From: Streptomyces sp. NBC_00376
GTDB taxonomy: Bacteria > Actinomycetota > Actinomycetes > Streptomycetales > Streptomycetaceae
Length of the DNA: 64,000 bases
Reading direction: 5' to 3'
Assembly (NCBI RefSeq): GCF_036077095.1
Contig: NZ_CP107960.1
Span: forward strand, 62,001-126,000
The translations under genes were made by a program, and so were the position numbers. Of the stretch, positions 1 to 8,255 are shown in pieces (the first letter of the stretch is position 1; the number at the start of each line of letters is the position of its first letter). The notes beneath the pieces were generated by a model. That model was given only the letters and a program-made list of their open reading frames with translations, had not been told where the DNA came from and ran no database searches.

Positions 1-1
1 C

Positions 2-682
2 CAGAAACGCGAACAGAAGCCTGATCTGAGCGAGCACCCTCAATTGCGTCGAATGATCATGGAGGGACTTAAGTTCGTCGTCAAAAACCCTCCCCTACGT
101 GCAATCATGCTGGGGGATGCGATATTCAACCTCTTCCTGGTCATGTATCAAACCATGTTGCTGGTCTTTTTGGATCGGGAGATTGGTCTCCAATCCTTCG
201 GTATCGGCATCATTCTGTCGGGAATGGGTTGTGGTGCCTTGCTGGGCGCACTGTCGGCAACCAGGGTCTCCAAGCGAGTCGGGCAAGGTCCGGTCATCTG
301 GCTCGCGTCACTGGCTACCTGTCCATTGACCGTGCTCATGCCGTTGGCGCGAACGGATTGGAGCCTCTATGTGGCTGCGATCGGACTCGCGGCTCTTTCA
401 CTGGGCGGAGTCGTTCGCGTGGTGACTCAATCAAGCTTCCAACAGGCCCTGACGCCGGATCGGCTTCTGGGCCGGATGAGTGCAACAGCTCGTTTCGTTT
501 CCTGGGGCGGCATTCCTATCGGTGGGCTTTTGGGTGGAGTCTCGGGCTCTGTGTTCGGAGCAACAGGCACCTTGTGGATTGGTGCAGCCGGCATGACGCT
601 GAGCACCCTTCCCAACTTCCTGTCACCGCTTCGAACAATGCGCACGTTGCCCACGGAGAAGGCCCCGGAGTTGGCGTATTGA
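2..682 (+). CDS. MFS transporter, C-terminal part (5' end outside window)
   Basis: The reading frame is open to the left edge, so the gene starts outside the window. About 225 residues remain, rich in hydrophobic stretches that fit the second six-helix bundle of a major facilitator superfamily exporter. The stretch SEHPQLRRMIMEGLKFVVKN resembles the central cytoplasmic loop that precedes helix 7 in such proteins. The last residues form a short charged tail. The substrate cannot be told. The next gene to the right is an IS remnant, so this gene borders the mobile zone. Confidence 0.75.
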   Translation, partial: QKREQKPDLSEHPQLRRMIMEGLKFVVKNPPLRAIMLGDAIFNLFLVMYQTMLLVFLDREIGLQSFGIGIILSGMGCGALLGALSATRVSKRVGQGPVIWLASLATCPLTVLMPLARTDWSLYVAAIGLAALSLGGVVRVVTQSSFQQALTPDRLLGRMSATARFVSWGGIPIGGLLGGVSGSVFGATGTLWIGAAGMTLSTLPNFLSPLRTMRTLPTEKAPELAY

Positions 683-779
683 GGCGTCACAAAATGGCTG
701 ACAGACAAGCGCGTATGTATGACCTGTAGGGATCTTCACTCAGACATGAAGTTGGTGCGGTTGAGGGGGATGATGACGG

Positions 780-1258
780 CTGAGGTGCCCCCGGTGGTGT
801 GGACACTCTGACAATGGATCTTGTGGATCCGAGGAAGGGTGTCCTGGTGGGACGGAAATCTCCGTATCCGGCGGAGTTCAGGAATGACGCGGTCGCGCTT
901 TACCGCTCGGCGAGTGGGAAGCGTACGTATGCGGCGGTCGCGGCGGATGTCGGGGTGACCGGCGAGACGCTGCGGAGCTGGGTGCGCCAGGCCGACGAGC
1001 ACGCAGGCCGGGATCACGGCCGCGAGGACCAGACCGCGCAGGGCCAGGATGAGGAGCTGGCCCGGCTTCGCGCGGAGAACGGCCGGCTGCGCAAAGCGGA
1101 GAAGGAGTGGGAGCTCGAGCGGGAGATCCTGCGCCGGGCGGCGGCCTATTTCGCGAAGGAGATGAAGTGAAGACCCGCCGCTGGGACTTCGTCTCCGCCC
1201 ACGCCTCATCCTTCGGCGTCCAGCGGATATGCCGGGTTCTTCAGATCTCGCGCTCGGG
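780..1258 (+). mobile_element. IS3-family remnant: left end, orfA and 5' stub of orfB
   Basis: The segment begins with a typical IS3-type end (GTGGACACTCTGACAATGG near 796-814), followed by an intact-looking orfA (799-1170, probably starting near 850) and the first roughly 30 codons of orfB (from GTG 1167, KTRRWDFVSAHASSFGVQ). OrfB stops matching at about 1258, where an oppositely oriented internal orfB piece begins. The element cannot be functional: the catalytic part of orfB is missing from this strand. Confidence 0.7.
799..1170 (+). CDS. IS3-family transposase OrfA (helix-turn-helix subunit)
   Basis: The product carries the N-terminal helix-turn-helix of IS3 OrfA proteins (SPYPAEFRNDAVALYRSASG, then a GVTGETLRSWVRQ recognition helix) and ends in a leucine-zipper-like helix (ENGRLRKAEKEWELEREILR) and the family ending RRAAAYFAKEMK. 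The first 15-20 codons as listed may not be translated; a start near 850 fits the family better. OrfB overlaps its last bases (GTG 1167) but is truncated, so the pair cannot transpose by itself. Confidence 0.7.
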   Translation: MDTLTMDLVDPRKGVLVGRKSPYPAEFRNDAVALYRSASGKRTYAAVAADVGVTGETLRSWVRQADEHAGRDHGREDQTAQGQDEELARLRAENGRLRKAEKEWELEREILRRAAAYFAKEMK

Positions 1259-1343
1259 CAGCGCGTCGATGACCAGCTCGGCGCGCATGTGCGAGGCCAT
1301 CGAGTAGCCGAGCACCCGGCGTGAACAGATGTCCAGGACACAG
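1245..1343 (-). pseudogene. Internal fragment of IS3-family OrfB, inverted relative to the adjacent stub
   Basis: On the minus strand this piece reads CVLDICSRRVLGYSMASHMR, the well-conserved stretch after the first catalytic Asp of IS3 OrfB proteins. It joins in frame to the recombinase relic on its right (PWPGQ then TCVLDICS). With the plus-strand orfB stub it marks an inversion or two-step deletion. Confidence 0.65.
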
Positions 1344-1801
1344 GTCTGGCCGGGCCAGGGGTCGCGGTTCAGGCCGCCGGAGGCCAGGCACCTCCGGAAG
1401 CGGTGCAGAGTCTTGATCAGGAAGACGTGCGCGAGCGCGCTGGCCGACTCACCGGACTGACAGCGCAGAGAGACGTAGTGCCTGAAGTCGTCCTCGGCCC
1501 AGCTCGCGAGGGTCTCGGGCAACTGGTGGTCCCGGCCGAATGCGGCAAGAGCACGTAGGTGGCCCACTCGCTGGCCGACCGTGACCGGTGAGTGAAGTTT
1601 CGCCGGCAGGTGCAGTCCGCGGGCGAGCACTGCCGGATGGCGGGGGTTGAACCAGATCATCGCCAGTTCGCGGCCCAGGAGGTTCCACTGAGGGGGCAGC
1701 CCTCGGAAATGGGCCCTCATGTTTGCGGACGCGCCGTTGGGCGCCTTGCGTACCACCCCGTTGAAGTCCCAGACGTCCGTGTCGCCGAACCGCGGGGGCA
1801 T
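1344..1801 (-). pseudogene. Tyrosine recombinase/integrase relic, N-terminal part only
   Basis: About 150 residues starting at MPPRFGDTDVWDF resemble the N-terminal core-binding part of actinobacterial site-specific integrases. Telling segments are WDFNGVVRKAPNGASANMRA, WNLLGRELAMIWFNPRHPAV, VTVGQRVGHLRALA and ASGGLNRDPWPG. The catalytic domain with the Arg-His-Arg-Tyr residues is absent because the frame runs into IS3 sequence at about 1343. The right side is bounded by the inverted repeat of the nested IS3 element at 1835. Confidence 0.55.
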
Positions 1802-1910
1802 CGCTCCGTCCAAGAGCGGGTGTGACTGTAGGACGGGCCTTGACCCCTGATTCTGAACACGGGTTATGCGGCTTCCGGAAGATTTCAAGTTCAGTGAGAC
1901 GGTCGTGACG

Positions 1911-2980
1911 CTAGGAGGTTTGTGGTGCGGGTTCCCTGCGTTTGGCCGGGTCGTTGATCCAGGCCGTCTGGGGTATCTCGGGTGGTCTGGGACGGCGGCC
2001 GAAGCGTTCGGGGTGGCGGGCGTATGCCTCGGCGAGGGTGACCGCGCGCTGGTCGCGGACTTCCTCGGCGGTCCCGAAGTGGACGGAGGCTGGTGTGTGC
2101 CAGCCGATACCCGAGTGCCGGTGCTCATGGTTGTAATACGCGATGAACGCGTCGAACCACTCGCGGGCGTGGGCCAGCGAATCGAACCGTTCGGGATAAT
2201 CCGACATGTACTTCGTGGTCTTGAACTGGGCCTCGCTGTAAGGGTTGTCGTTGGAGACCTTCGGCCTCGAGTGCGACCGCGTCACGCCCAGATCGATCAG
2301 TAGTTGGGAGACCTTCTTCGACGTCATCGAGGTGCCGCGGTCCGCGTGCACGGTCTGGGGCACGATGCCGTTGCGGGCGATGGTCTCGCGGATCAGCTCC
2401 TCGGCCGGCACGGCTGATTCGGCTCGCTCGACGGTGTGGCCGACGATATACCGGCTGAAGATGTCGATGATCACGTAGGCGTGATACCAGACGCCCTTGG
2501 CCGGCCCGGCCGCCTTGGTGATGTCCCAGGTGAACACCTGCGAGGGCCCGGTGGCGACCAGCTCGGGCACCGCCTTGGCGGGATGGGTGGCCTGCCGTCG
2601 GCGCTCACCGGACTGATCCTGCTCGCGCAGGATCCGGTACATCGTCGAGACGGAGCAGTGATAGCGCCCGGCATCCAGCTCACGGGCCCAGATCTGCGCG
2701 GGCGCCAGCTCGGCGTACTCGTCGCCGTTCATCAACTCGAGTACCGCAGAACGCTCTTCGGCCGTCAGGGCCGACGGCTGCATCTGCGGGGCACGTGTTC
2801 TGCGTGGTGGTGGGGGCCGGAGCCGACGGTAATGCGTGGCGCGGGAGCGGCCGGTCAGCCGACAGGCGGCCGTGATGCCCAGCTGAACCTCGACGCTGGT
2901 GAACGCCTCGTCCACGACAGGGTCGGCGGCAGGCTTCAGTCCGCGCTCTCGGAGATCATTTCCAAGAGCGCGGAAGCTTT
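1911..2980 (-). CDS. IS3-family transposase OrfB (DDE catalytic subunit), likely made by -1 frameshift from OrfA
   Basis: The DDE integrase core is intact: first Asp in VFTWDITKAAG, second in TVHADRGTSMTSKK, and Glu in NPYSEAQFKTTKYMSDYP, followed by the YNHEHRHSGIGWHTPASVHF tail typical of the family. The frame is open upstream to 3152 with no convincing start, while OrfA ends at 2936. A slippery GGAAAAG run on the minus strand (complement of 2976-2984) sits in the overlap, and OrfB lies in the -1 frame. The transframe OrfAB protein is therefore the likely transposase. Confidence 0.8.
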
Positions 2981-3319
2981 TCCCATCACCTCGAGTGCGG
3001 CCTTGTTCCGTGCCAGGTCCCTCTGCAACCGCTCCACCTGCTGCCGCAGCTTTTCGTTCTCCACCTCCGCGGCGGACTTCTTCGCACGGGCCGGGCTGGT
3101 CCGGCGGTCGACCAGGTTTTCCAGGGCCCCGGCATCCCGGGCGGCCCGCCACTCCTTGACATGCGAGTGGTAGAGCCGTTCCCTGCGCAGGACCGCACCC
3201 TTCTCGTTCCTGGGCGCCGCGTCGTACTCGGCGACGATTCGCAGCTTGTACTCCGAGGTGAAAGTGCGGCGCTTCGGCCTCGGCGCCGGCTCGGACCCGA
3301 CGGGCTCTGTACTGGGCAT
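2936..3319 (-). CDS. IS3-family transposase OrfA
   Basis: A 127-residue protein with a helix-turn-helix (RRTFTSEYKLRIVAEYDAA) and a C-terminal coiled coil (AEVENEKLRQQVERLQRDLA) used for multimerisation. It ends EMISESAD within the 5' part of the orfB frame, giving a roughly 45-bp overlap with the slippery run described for OrfB. ATG start at 3319. Confidence 0.8.
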   Translation of the reverse strand: MPSTEPVGSEPAPRPKRRTFTSEYKLRIVAEYDAAPRNEKGAVLRRERLYHSHVKEWRAARDAGALENLVDRRTSPARAKKSAAEVENEKLRQQVERLQRDLARNKAALEVMGKASALLEMISESAD

Positions 3320-3377
3320 AAGGGACGGTTCTCCTGTCGTGCCCTCTCAGGCTAACCCCGCAGAACGGGATGTCTCA

Positions 3378-3688
3378 CCCAAGGCTGACAGAGAGGGTTC
3401 GGCCAGCGTAGTTGATGTTGTTTGGAGTGTTTGTTCGTAGGCGATGGGGCTGCGGTGTCCGAGGCGGGAGTGGCGTCGGACGGTGTTGTAGCGGTGGAGC
3501 CAGCGGAAGAGGTCCAGGCGGGCTTCGCGTTCTTCGTTCCAGGCCCTGCGGCCCTGGAGGGTCTCGCGTTTGCAGGTCGCGTTGAACGACTCCGCCAGGG
3601 CGTTATCCGCCGAGCTGCCGATGGCGCTCATGGACTGGGTCACGCCAGCCTGGCGGCAGGCGTTGGCGAAGGCCCGGCTGCAGTACTG
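3378..3688 (-). pseudogene. 3' part of element A orfB, separated by the IS30 insertion
   Basis: The minus strand reads YCSRAFANACRQAGVTQSMS, then SSADNALAESFNATCKRETL with the catalytic Glu, and ends RRHSRLGHRSPIAYEQTLQ. This continues exactly from the HTDHGAQ end of the 5' part at about 5144, so the two were one gene before the IS30 element entered. Confidence 0.85.
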
Positions 3689-5140
3689 GACGGATTCAAC
3701 TGATCGTCGCAACACCTTGATCGGGAGGTGGAGCGATGGGCTCTGTGGAGCGGCACAAGCAGGTTCGTGCGTATCGGGGGTTGGTGCCGTCGCCGGGCAG
3801 GCCGTCGGTGGCCTGGCGTGAGGACAGGGTCAGGTTCTGGACGGTGATCGCTCGGGGTGCCAAGACCGAGGATGCGTGCAGTGCTGCCGGGGTGTCCGGG
3901 CCGGTGGGATTCCGCTGGTTCCGGCACGCTGGCGGCGTGAATCCGTGTCTTCCTGATGATGTGTCCGGGCGCTACCTGTCGTTTCCCGAGCGGGAGGACA
4001 TCGCCGTCTGGCATGCCCAGGGCGCCGGCGTCCGCGAGATCGCCCGCAGGCTCGGACGGGCGCCGTCGACGGTCTCCCGTGAGCTGCGGCGCAATGCCTC
4101 TACCCGGACCTACAAGCTGGACTACCGGGCCTCGACCGCGCAGTGGCACGCTGAACGCCGGGCCCGGCGCCCGAAGACGGCCAAGCTCGTGGACAATCCG
4201 AGGCTGCGAGCCTATATCCAGGCCCGGCTGTCGAGGGACGTCACCGACGCCGGAGGCAACCGTCTGGGCCCGGAGGGCCCGGCCTGGAAGGGGCGCAACA
4301 AGCCGCACCGCGGCGACAGAGGCTGGGTGACAGCATGGAGCCCGGAGCAGATCGCGCGACGCCTGCCGGTCGAGTTCCCCGACGATGAGGACATGCGCAT
4401 CAGTCACGAGGCGATCTACCAGGCGCTCTACGTCGAGGGACGTGGTGCGCTGAAACGCGAGCTGGTGGCCTGCCTGCGCACCGGACGGGCGCTGCGTGTT
4501 CCCCGGGCACGCAGCCGGCAGAAGGCGTGGGCCCACGTCACCGACAAGGTCCTCCTCGGCGAGCGTCCCGCCGAGGCCGAGGACCGCGCCGTTCCCGGGC
4601 ACTGGGAGGGCGACCTCATCATCGGGCTGAAGCGCTCGGCGATCGGGACTCTCGTCGAGCGCACCACCAGGTTCACCATGCTGGTCCACCTGCCGCGCGA
4701 GGAGGGCTACGGTGTGGTCCCGCGCACGAAGAACGGACCCGCTCTGGCCGGATACGGTGCCAGCACGATGAAGAACGCCCTGGCCAGGACGATGACCACA
4801 CTGCCTGAGCAACTCCGGCGGTCTCTCACCTGGGACCGCGGCAAGGAGTTGTCCGCGCACGCCGCCTTCACGGTCGAGACCGGCATCCCTGTCTACTTCG
4901 CTGACCCCCACAGCCCCTGGCAACGCGGGACCAACGAGAACACCAACGGCCTACTGCGTCAGTACTTCCCCAAGGGCACCGACTTGTCCCGCTGGAACAG
5001 CGAAGAGCTCCAGGCCGTCGCGGCGGTCTTCAACAACCGGCCCCGGAAAACACTCGGGTGGCGAACCCCGGCTGAAGTATTCACCAAGCAGCTACGATCG
5101 CTCCCACCAGCCAGCGTTGCGACGACCGATTGAATCCGTC
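3689..5140 (+). mobile_element. Complete IS30-family insertion sequence
   Basis: Inverted ends begin GACGGATTCAA (3689 onward; complement at the right end to 5140) and extend with matches to GTCGTCGCAAC. The element is 1452 bp and flanked by the direct repeat CTG (3686-3688 and 5141-5143), the 3-bp target duplication. The single transposase gene fills it. Exact excision rebuilds the split IS3 orfB, which fixes the boundaries. Confidence 0.9.
3736..5133 (+). CDS. IS30-family transposase
   Basis: A 465-residue protein. It has an N-terminal helix-turn-helix (about residues 75-115: LSFPEREDIAVWHAQGAGVR, then REIARRLGRAPSTVSRELRR) and a central ISHEAIYQALYVEGRG motif. The DDE core is intact: Asp in GHWEGDLIIG, Asp in SLTWDRGKELSAHA and Glu in SPWQRGTNENTNG. 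The ending NNRPRKTLGWRTPAEVF is typical. The extra N-terminal helical segment (about 70 residues) is longer than in the shortest IS30 members. It reads opposite to the IS3 gene it disrupts. Confidence 0.9.
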   Translation: MGSVERHKQVRAYRGLVPSPGRPSVAWREDRVRFWTVIARGAKTEDACSAAGVSGPVGFRWFRHAGGVNPCLPDDVSGRYLSFPEREDIAVWHAQGAGVREIARRLGRAPSTVSRELRRNASTRTYKLDYRASTAQWHAERRARRPKTAKLVDNPRLRAYIQARLSRDVTDAGGNRLGPEGPAWKGRNKPHRGDRGWVTAWSPEQIARRLPVEFPDDEDMRISHEAIYQALYVEGRGALKRELVACLRTGRALRVPRARSRQKAWAHVTDKVLLGERPAEAEDRAVPGHWEGDLIIGLKRSAIGTLVERTTRFTMLVHLPREEGYGVVPRTKNGPALAGYGASTMKNALARTMTTLPEQLRRSLTWDRGKELSAHAAFTVETGIPVYFADPHSPWQRGTNENTNGLLRQYFPKGTDLSRWNSEELQAVAAVFNNRPRKTLGWRTPAEVFTKQLRSLPPASVATTD

Positions 5141-5143
5141 CTG

Positions 5144-5743
5144 GGCCCCGTGATCGGTGTGCATCACGGCGCCGGCGAGGCTGCCGCGGGTCCGCTCGGC
5201 TGCTTTCAGGGCGTCGACGACGAGGTCGGCGCGCATATGGTCGGCGATCGCCCACCCGGCCAGGCGCCGTGAGCAGAGATCGATCACGGTCGCGAGATAG
5301 CGGAACGTCCCGCCGGCCAGCGGCAGGTATGTGATGTCGCCGACGTACTTTCGGTTCACCTCGTCCACGGTGAAGTTACGGCCGATCAGGTCCGGCACCT
5401 TCGCCGCGGCGGGGTCCGGGATGGTGGTGCGATGCTTCCTGCGCAGGCGGAGGCCGGCCAGCCCGATCGCCTGCATGATGCGGGCGACCCGCTCGTGGTT
5501 CACGCGCTCGCCGTCCTCGCGGAGTTCAGCGGTGATCCTGGGGGCGCCGTAGGTGCCGTCCGAGGCCCGGTGGATCACGCGTATCCGGGCGGCGAGCTGG
5601 GCGTCGGCAGCCTGGCGGGCTGCCCGCAGCGGTGCACTCCGGCGCCAGTGGTAGAAGCTCGAGCGGGCGATGCCCAGGATGCGGCACAACCGCTTCACGC
5701 CGTAACGGCGCTGGTGGTCCTCAACGAACTGGCAGCGGTTCAC
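5144..5743 (-). pseudogene. 5' part of element A orfB
   Basis: Starting at GTG 5743, which overlaps the OrfA stop, the protein reads MNRCQFVEDHQRRYGVKRLC, then the HTH_21 region, YVGDITYLPLAGG (first Asp), CSRRLAGWAIADHMRADLV and MHTDHGAQ (second Asp), where the IS30 element interrupts it. Residues and order match the intact orfB at 13348-14250. Confidence 0.85.
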
Positions 5744-6048
5744 CAGCCCGTCTCCGAGGCGAAATAGCGGGCCGCCTTGCGCAGGATCTCCCGTTCCTTC
5801 TTCAGCTCGGCGTTCTCCCGCCTCAAGGCGGCGACCTCGGCCTCCAGAGCCGACGGCGCCACCGGAACCGTCGGCGGCATGGCCGCCCGACGGCCGCGCG
5901 GACGACCGGCTCCGGCCGCCCGGATCCAGTTGCGCAGCGTCTCCGGGTTCACCCCCAGGTCGGCGGCGATCTGCTTGATCGTCGCCTCGGGCCGCGAATC
6001 GTACAGCGCGACCGCGTCCGCCTTGAACTCCGGCGGATAGTGCTTCAT
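5740..6048 (-). CDS. IS3-family transposase OrfA of element A
   Basis: The start is taken at ATG 6048 (MKHYPPEFKADAVALYDSRP). The frame is open a little further but the family starts here. It has a helix-turn-helix (AADLGVNPETLRNWIRAAG), a basic linker, a coiled coil (LRRENAELKKEREILRKAAR) and the ending YFASETGW. The stop overlaps the orfB GTG. OrfA is intact, but its partner is disrupted. Confidence 0.8.
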   Translation of the reverse strand: MKHYPPEFKADAVALYDSRPEATIKQIAADLGVNPETLRNWIRAAGAGRPRGRRAAMPPTVPVAPSALEAEVAALRRENAELKKEREILRKAARYFASETGW

Positions 6049-6121
6049 GACCACGACACGTCCATCTCTCAGATCCTCAAGATCCACTATCTCGAGTGTC
6101 CAAGATCAGGGGTGAAGGCCC

Positions 6122-6345
6122 GCCCCAGAACATCACTCGGATGAGACAGGTTCGATGCGTCTGTAGAACCGTCGAGCTTGGGCTCGTACCACCAGCCCGG
6201 ACCCTCGGGCAGGACCGGGAGGGCTTGGGCCAGTGCCACCAGGGGGATGCAGTCGAGCATGAGGCAGATACCGAATCAGAGGCCCGCGACGGTGCTGCCG
6301 GGGGCGCAGAACGACGGCTTCGCACACCCGTGAGAACCTAGGACG
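6122..6345. other. Gap between IS element A and membrane-protein gene
   Basis: No gene, hairpin or repeat could be supported here. Frames on both strands are open but have arginine/proline-rich composition expected of GC-rich noncoding DNA. It presumably contains the promoter of the gene at 6346. Confidence 0.4.
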
Positions 6346-7536
6346 GTGAAAGCGAAGTGCGCTCCCCTGGGCGATGAGCGGCGCGACCGCGGCCCCGAGC
6401 TGCCGCCGACCCGCAGCGTCCTGATCACTGGCGGCCTGGTGCGCGTGTCGGGCGCAGCGGCCGTGGGCTGCGGGGCGCTGTTCGGTCTGCTTCCCGTCCT
6501 CGCGCTCATCGGCAGACTCGGTCTCCCCGACGACCCGCCAGGTTTCGTGCCGGTGTTCGGCGGCCCGCTCATCGCTGCGGCGCTGGGCATCGTCGTCTTC
6601 CTGATCGTGCTCGGCTATGCCCTGACCTTCCATCAGCTGGCGCTCGCGGGCATGTACGCACCGGCTGAGGACTCGTCGGCGCTGAGGAATGCGGTCGAGG
6701 TGCGTGGCCGCGTCACACGCACGCCGTTCTTCCCGGCGGTCGTGACGAGCATCGTCATCGGCTTCCTGCTCCTGGCAACGGCCGGCATCCTGCTCGCCGC
6801 GTCCGCCTGGCCGACGGTGGCGATCGCCCTGCTCCTCCCGGGCGTGCTCTGCGTCCCGGCCGTACTCGCTCTGATCGCCGCCGACCGACGGTGGAGCCGT
6901 ACCGCGCCTGATCGCCTTCCCACACGGGCCCTGGGCGAACAGGGCCCCGCTCAGCTCCTCCTCGGCGACGCCGACACGGAACTGCGGCAGCAGGTCAAGG
7001 CCCGAGAGCGCGCCGAGGCCACCGAACTCGACCATGCGACCACCGCCGTGCTCGTGACCCTCGCCATCGCGAGCCTCGCCATGATGAGCCCCTCACTCTC
7101 ACCCACGGCTGCCATCTGGAGACAGGTGCAGCTGGTCGGCGTCGGGCTCGGCGTCCTGTGCCTGCTCGTACTGCTCGGCATCAGGGTGCTCCGGATCCGG
7201 CGACTGCGACGCACTCTTGTACGGGTGCGCCGCGGGGGCGCGGACGTGTCCGGAATCGACCGCGCGCACGCGATCACCGCGACGACGACCCAGGCGTCCG
7301 AGCTGCACGCGGCGACAACCCTCTGGTCGCTGCTCGGCGCCGCAGCGCTCGGCACTGTGGTCCACCGGACCGCGGATGTCGCGCCGGTCCTGATCGTCGC
7401 CGGCATCTGGGCGCTCGGCTTCGCCGTGCTCATCGCGCTGTCGATGCGTTCGGACACTGCCGCCCCAAAGCTCCGGGAGGAGTTCGGCTACCGGCTCCCG
7501 ACCAAGACCTCCGGAAACGACAACACCTGGCACTGA
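6346..7536 (+). CDS. Multi-pass membrane protein of unknown function
   Basis: A GTG start gives 396 residues with about eight hydrophobic segments in two blocks. The first block is about residues 25-180 (for example GALFGLLPVLALIGRLG, AALGIVVFLIVLGYALTF). The second is about 230-370 (VLVTLAIASLAMM, VGVGLGVLCLLVLLGIRVL, APVLIVAGIWALGFAVLIAL). A charged loop with a short coiled-coil-like stretch (RQQVKARERAEATELDHAT) separates them. No catalytic motif is recognisable. Codon use looks normal, so it is probably a real host gene trapped between mobile relics. Confidence 0.65.
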   Translation: MKAKCAPLGDERRDRGPELPPTRSVLITGGLVRVSGAAAVGCGALFGLLPVLALIGRLGLPDDPPGFVPVFGGPLIAAALGIVVFLIVLGYALTFHQLALAGMYAPAEDSSALRNAVEVRGRVTRTPFFPAVVTSIVIGFLLLATAGILLAASAWPTVAIALLLPGVLCVPAVLALIAADRRWSRTAPDRLPTRALGEQGPAQLLLGDADTELRQQVKARERAEATELDHATTAVLVTLAIASLAMMSPSLSPTAAIWRQVQLVGVGLGVLCLLVLLGIRVLRIRRLRRTLVRVRRGGADVSGIDRAHAITATTTQASELHAATTLWSLLGAAALGTVVHRTADVAPVLIVAGIWALGFAVLIALSMRSDTAAPKLREEFGYRLPTKTSGNDNTWH

Positions 7537-7680
7537 GATGCCGTCGCCAGCCGACGAACAGCCAGAACAGCCCTCAATTCACGCTCGTGACTCGGCATCG
7601 GACCGTGGTCCTGCAGCATCCCGAAGCCGCCCTTGTTCAGTGGGGTACGCGGGGCGCAACTCGCGGGGCGGGCTTCCCTC

Positions 7681-7971
7681 GTGGAATGCGGGGCGTTCTC
7701 GGCACGGCTCGGCACACGCGAACCCTTCAGAGAACTGATCACGGGAGTAGAGGCCGCACTCGATCTCCGGGCGCACCGGGCCGGGACGCTTTCCCGTCAC
7801 TCCGCCTATCTCCGCCAGCGGACCGTGGGAAGAATCGGGAGCCTGACCCGACTCATCCGGCAAGCCGCGATCACCGCGATCCTCGACGGCACCGAACGCA
7901 TCACCAAGGCCACACTCGAAGCCATCCGCCTCGACCACCTCGCCGAAACCCACCACCGCCGACGGGTTCGG
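7681..7971 (+). pseudogene. C-terminal relic of a TniB-like transposition ATPase
   Basis: The frame contains REPFRELITGVEAALDLRAH, then RHSAYLRQRTVGRIGSLTRL and TAILDGTERITKATLEAIRL. This resembles the C-terminal lid domain of TniB/TnsC-type AAA+ proteins of actinobacterial Tn5053/Tn7-like elements. The Walker A/B part is missing upstream, and the frame then runs into unrelated sequence. No tniA or tniQ partner is visible. Confidence 0.45.
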
Positions 7972-8255
7972 CGCGGATCTCGGTATCGTCGCGCAGCGCC
8001 TCCCACGGGCTACGGCCCTCGGGGGGTTGTCCAGGTTTCTTGTCGGGGGTGTGTCCGGGCGATCTGTCAGATTATCCCGGAAAGCGTTGGTGGTCCCGGC
8101 ACGCGGCCATCTCCGGGTATAAGAGGGTCCACGAAGCAAGTCTTGGGGACCAATGTGGATATTCTGCATGCGGTTGGAACGTGATGGCCAGCCGGATCTG
8201 ACAGCATCAGCCGCACGGCGTGCCTCGCGTCGAAGCGATCGAGTCGTCTTGCGGG
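7972..8255. other. Noncoding stretch between relics
   Basis: No coding potential could be supported. A TCTGTCAGATTAT stretch near 8062 and GGATCTGACAGCATC near 8195 share an inverted CTGTCAGA/TCTGACAG core and might be decayed transposon ends, but this is weak. Confidence 0.25.

Larger units (their letters stand above)
1895..3377 (-). mobile_element. IS3-family element B nested near the 3' end of element A
   Basis: The proposed ends are TGAGAC at 1895 and its complement GTCTCA at 3372-3377, about 1.48 kb apart, enclosing overlapping orfA and orfB on the minus strand. The flanks on either side together make the 3' end of element A, which is why these boundaries were chosen. Inverted repeats beyond the first six bases are weak, and no clear target duplication is seen. 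Both reading frames look complete, so the element may be active. Confidence 0.65.
1835..6121 (-). mobile_element. IS3-family element A, interrupted by a second IS3 element and an IS30 element
   Basis: Imperfect 26-bp inverted repeats bound the structure: 1835-1860 (begins GGGCCTTGACCCCTGAT) and 6096-6121 (complement begins GGGCCTTCACCCCTGAT), with 4 mismatches. Read on the minus strand it holds orfA (5740-6048), orfB 5' part (5144-5743), an IS30 insertion (3689-5140), orfB 3' part (3378-3688), an IS3-family insertion (1895-3377) and the last 60 bp. Removing the two insertions restores a normal orfB ending ...TLAEPSLSALG followed by a stop. No target duplication is evident at the outer ends. 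Confidence 0.8.

Noticed and set aside
229-729. Long open frame overlapping the MFS transporter
   Set aside because: Shadow frame with Arg/Gly-rich composition; the transporter frame has clear membrane helices.
6133-7035. Minus-strand open frame of 300 codons opposite the membrane protein
   Set aside because: Antisense shadow of a GC-rich gene, with biased Arg/Glu/Gln/His content and no domain.
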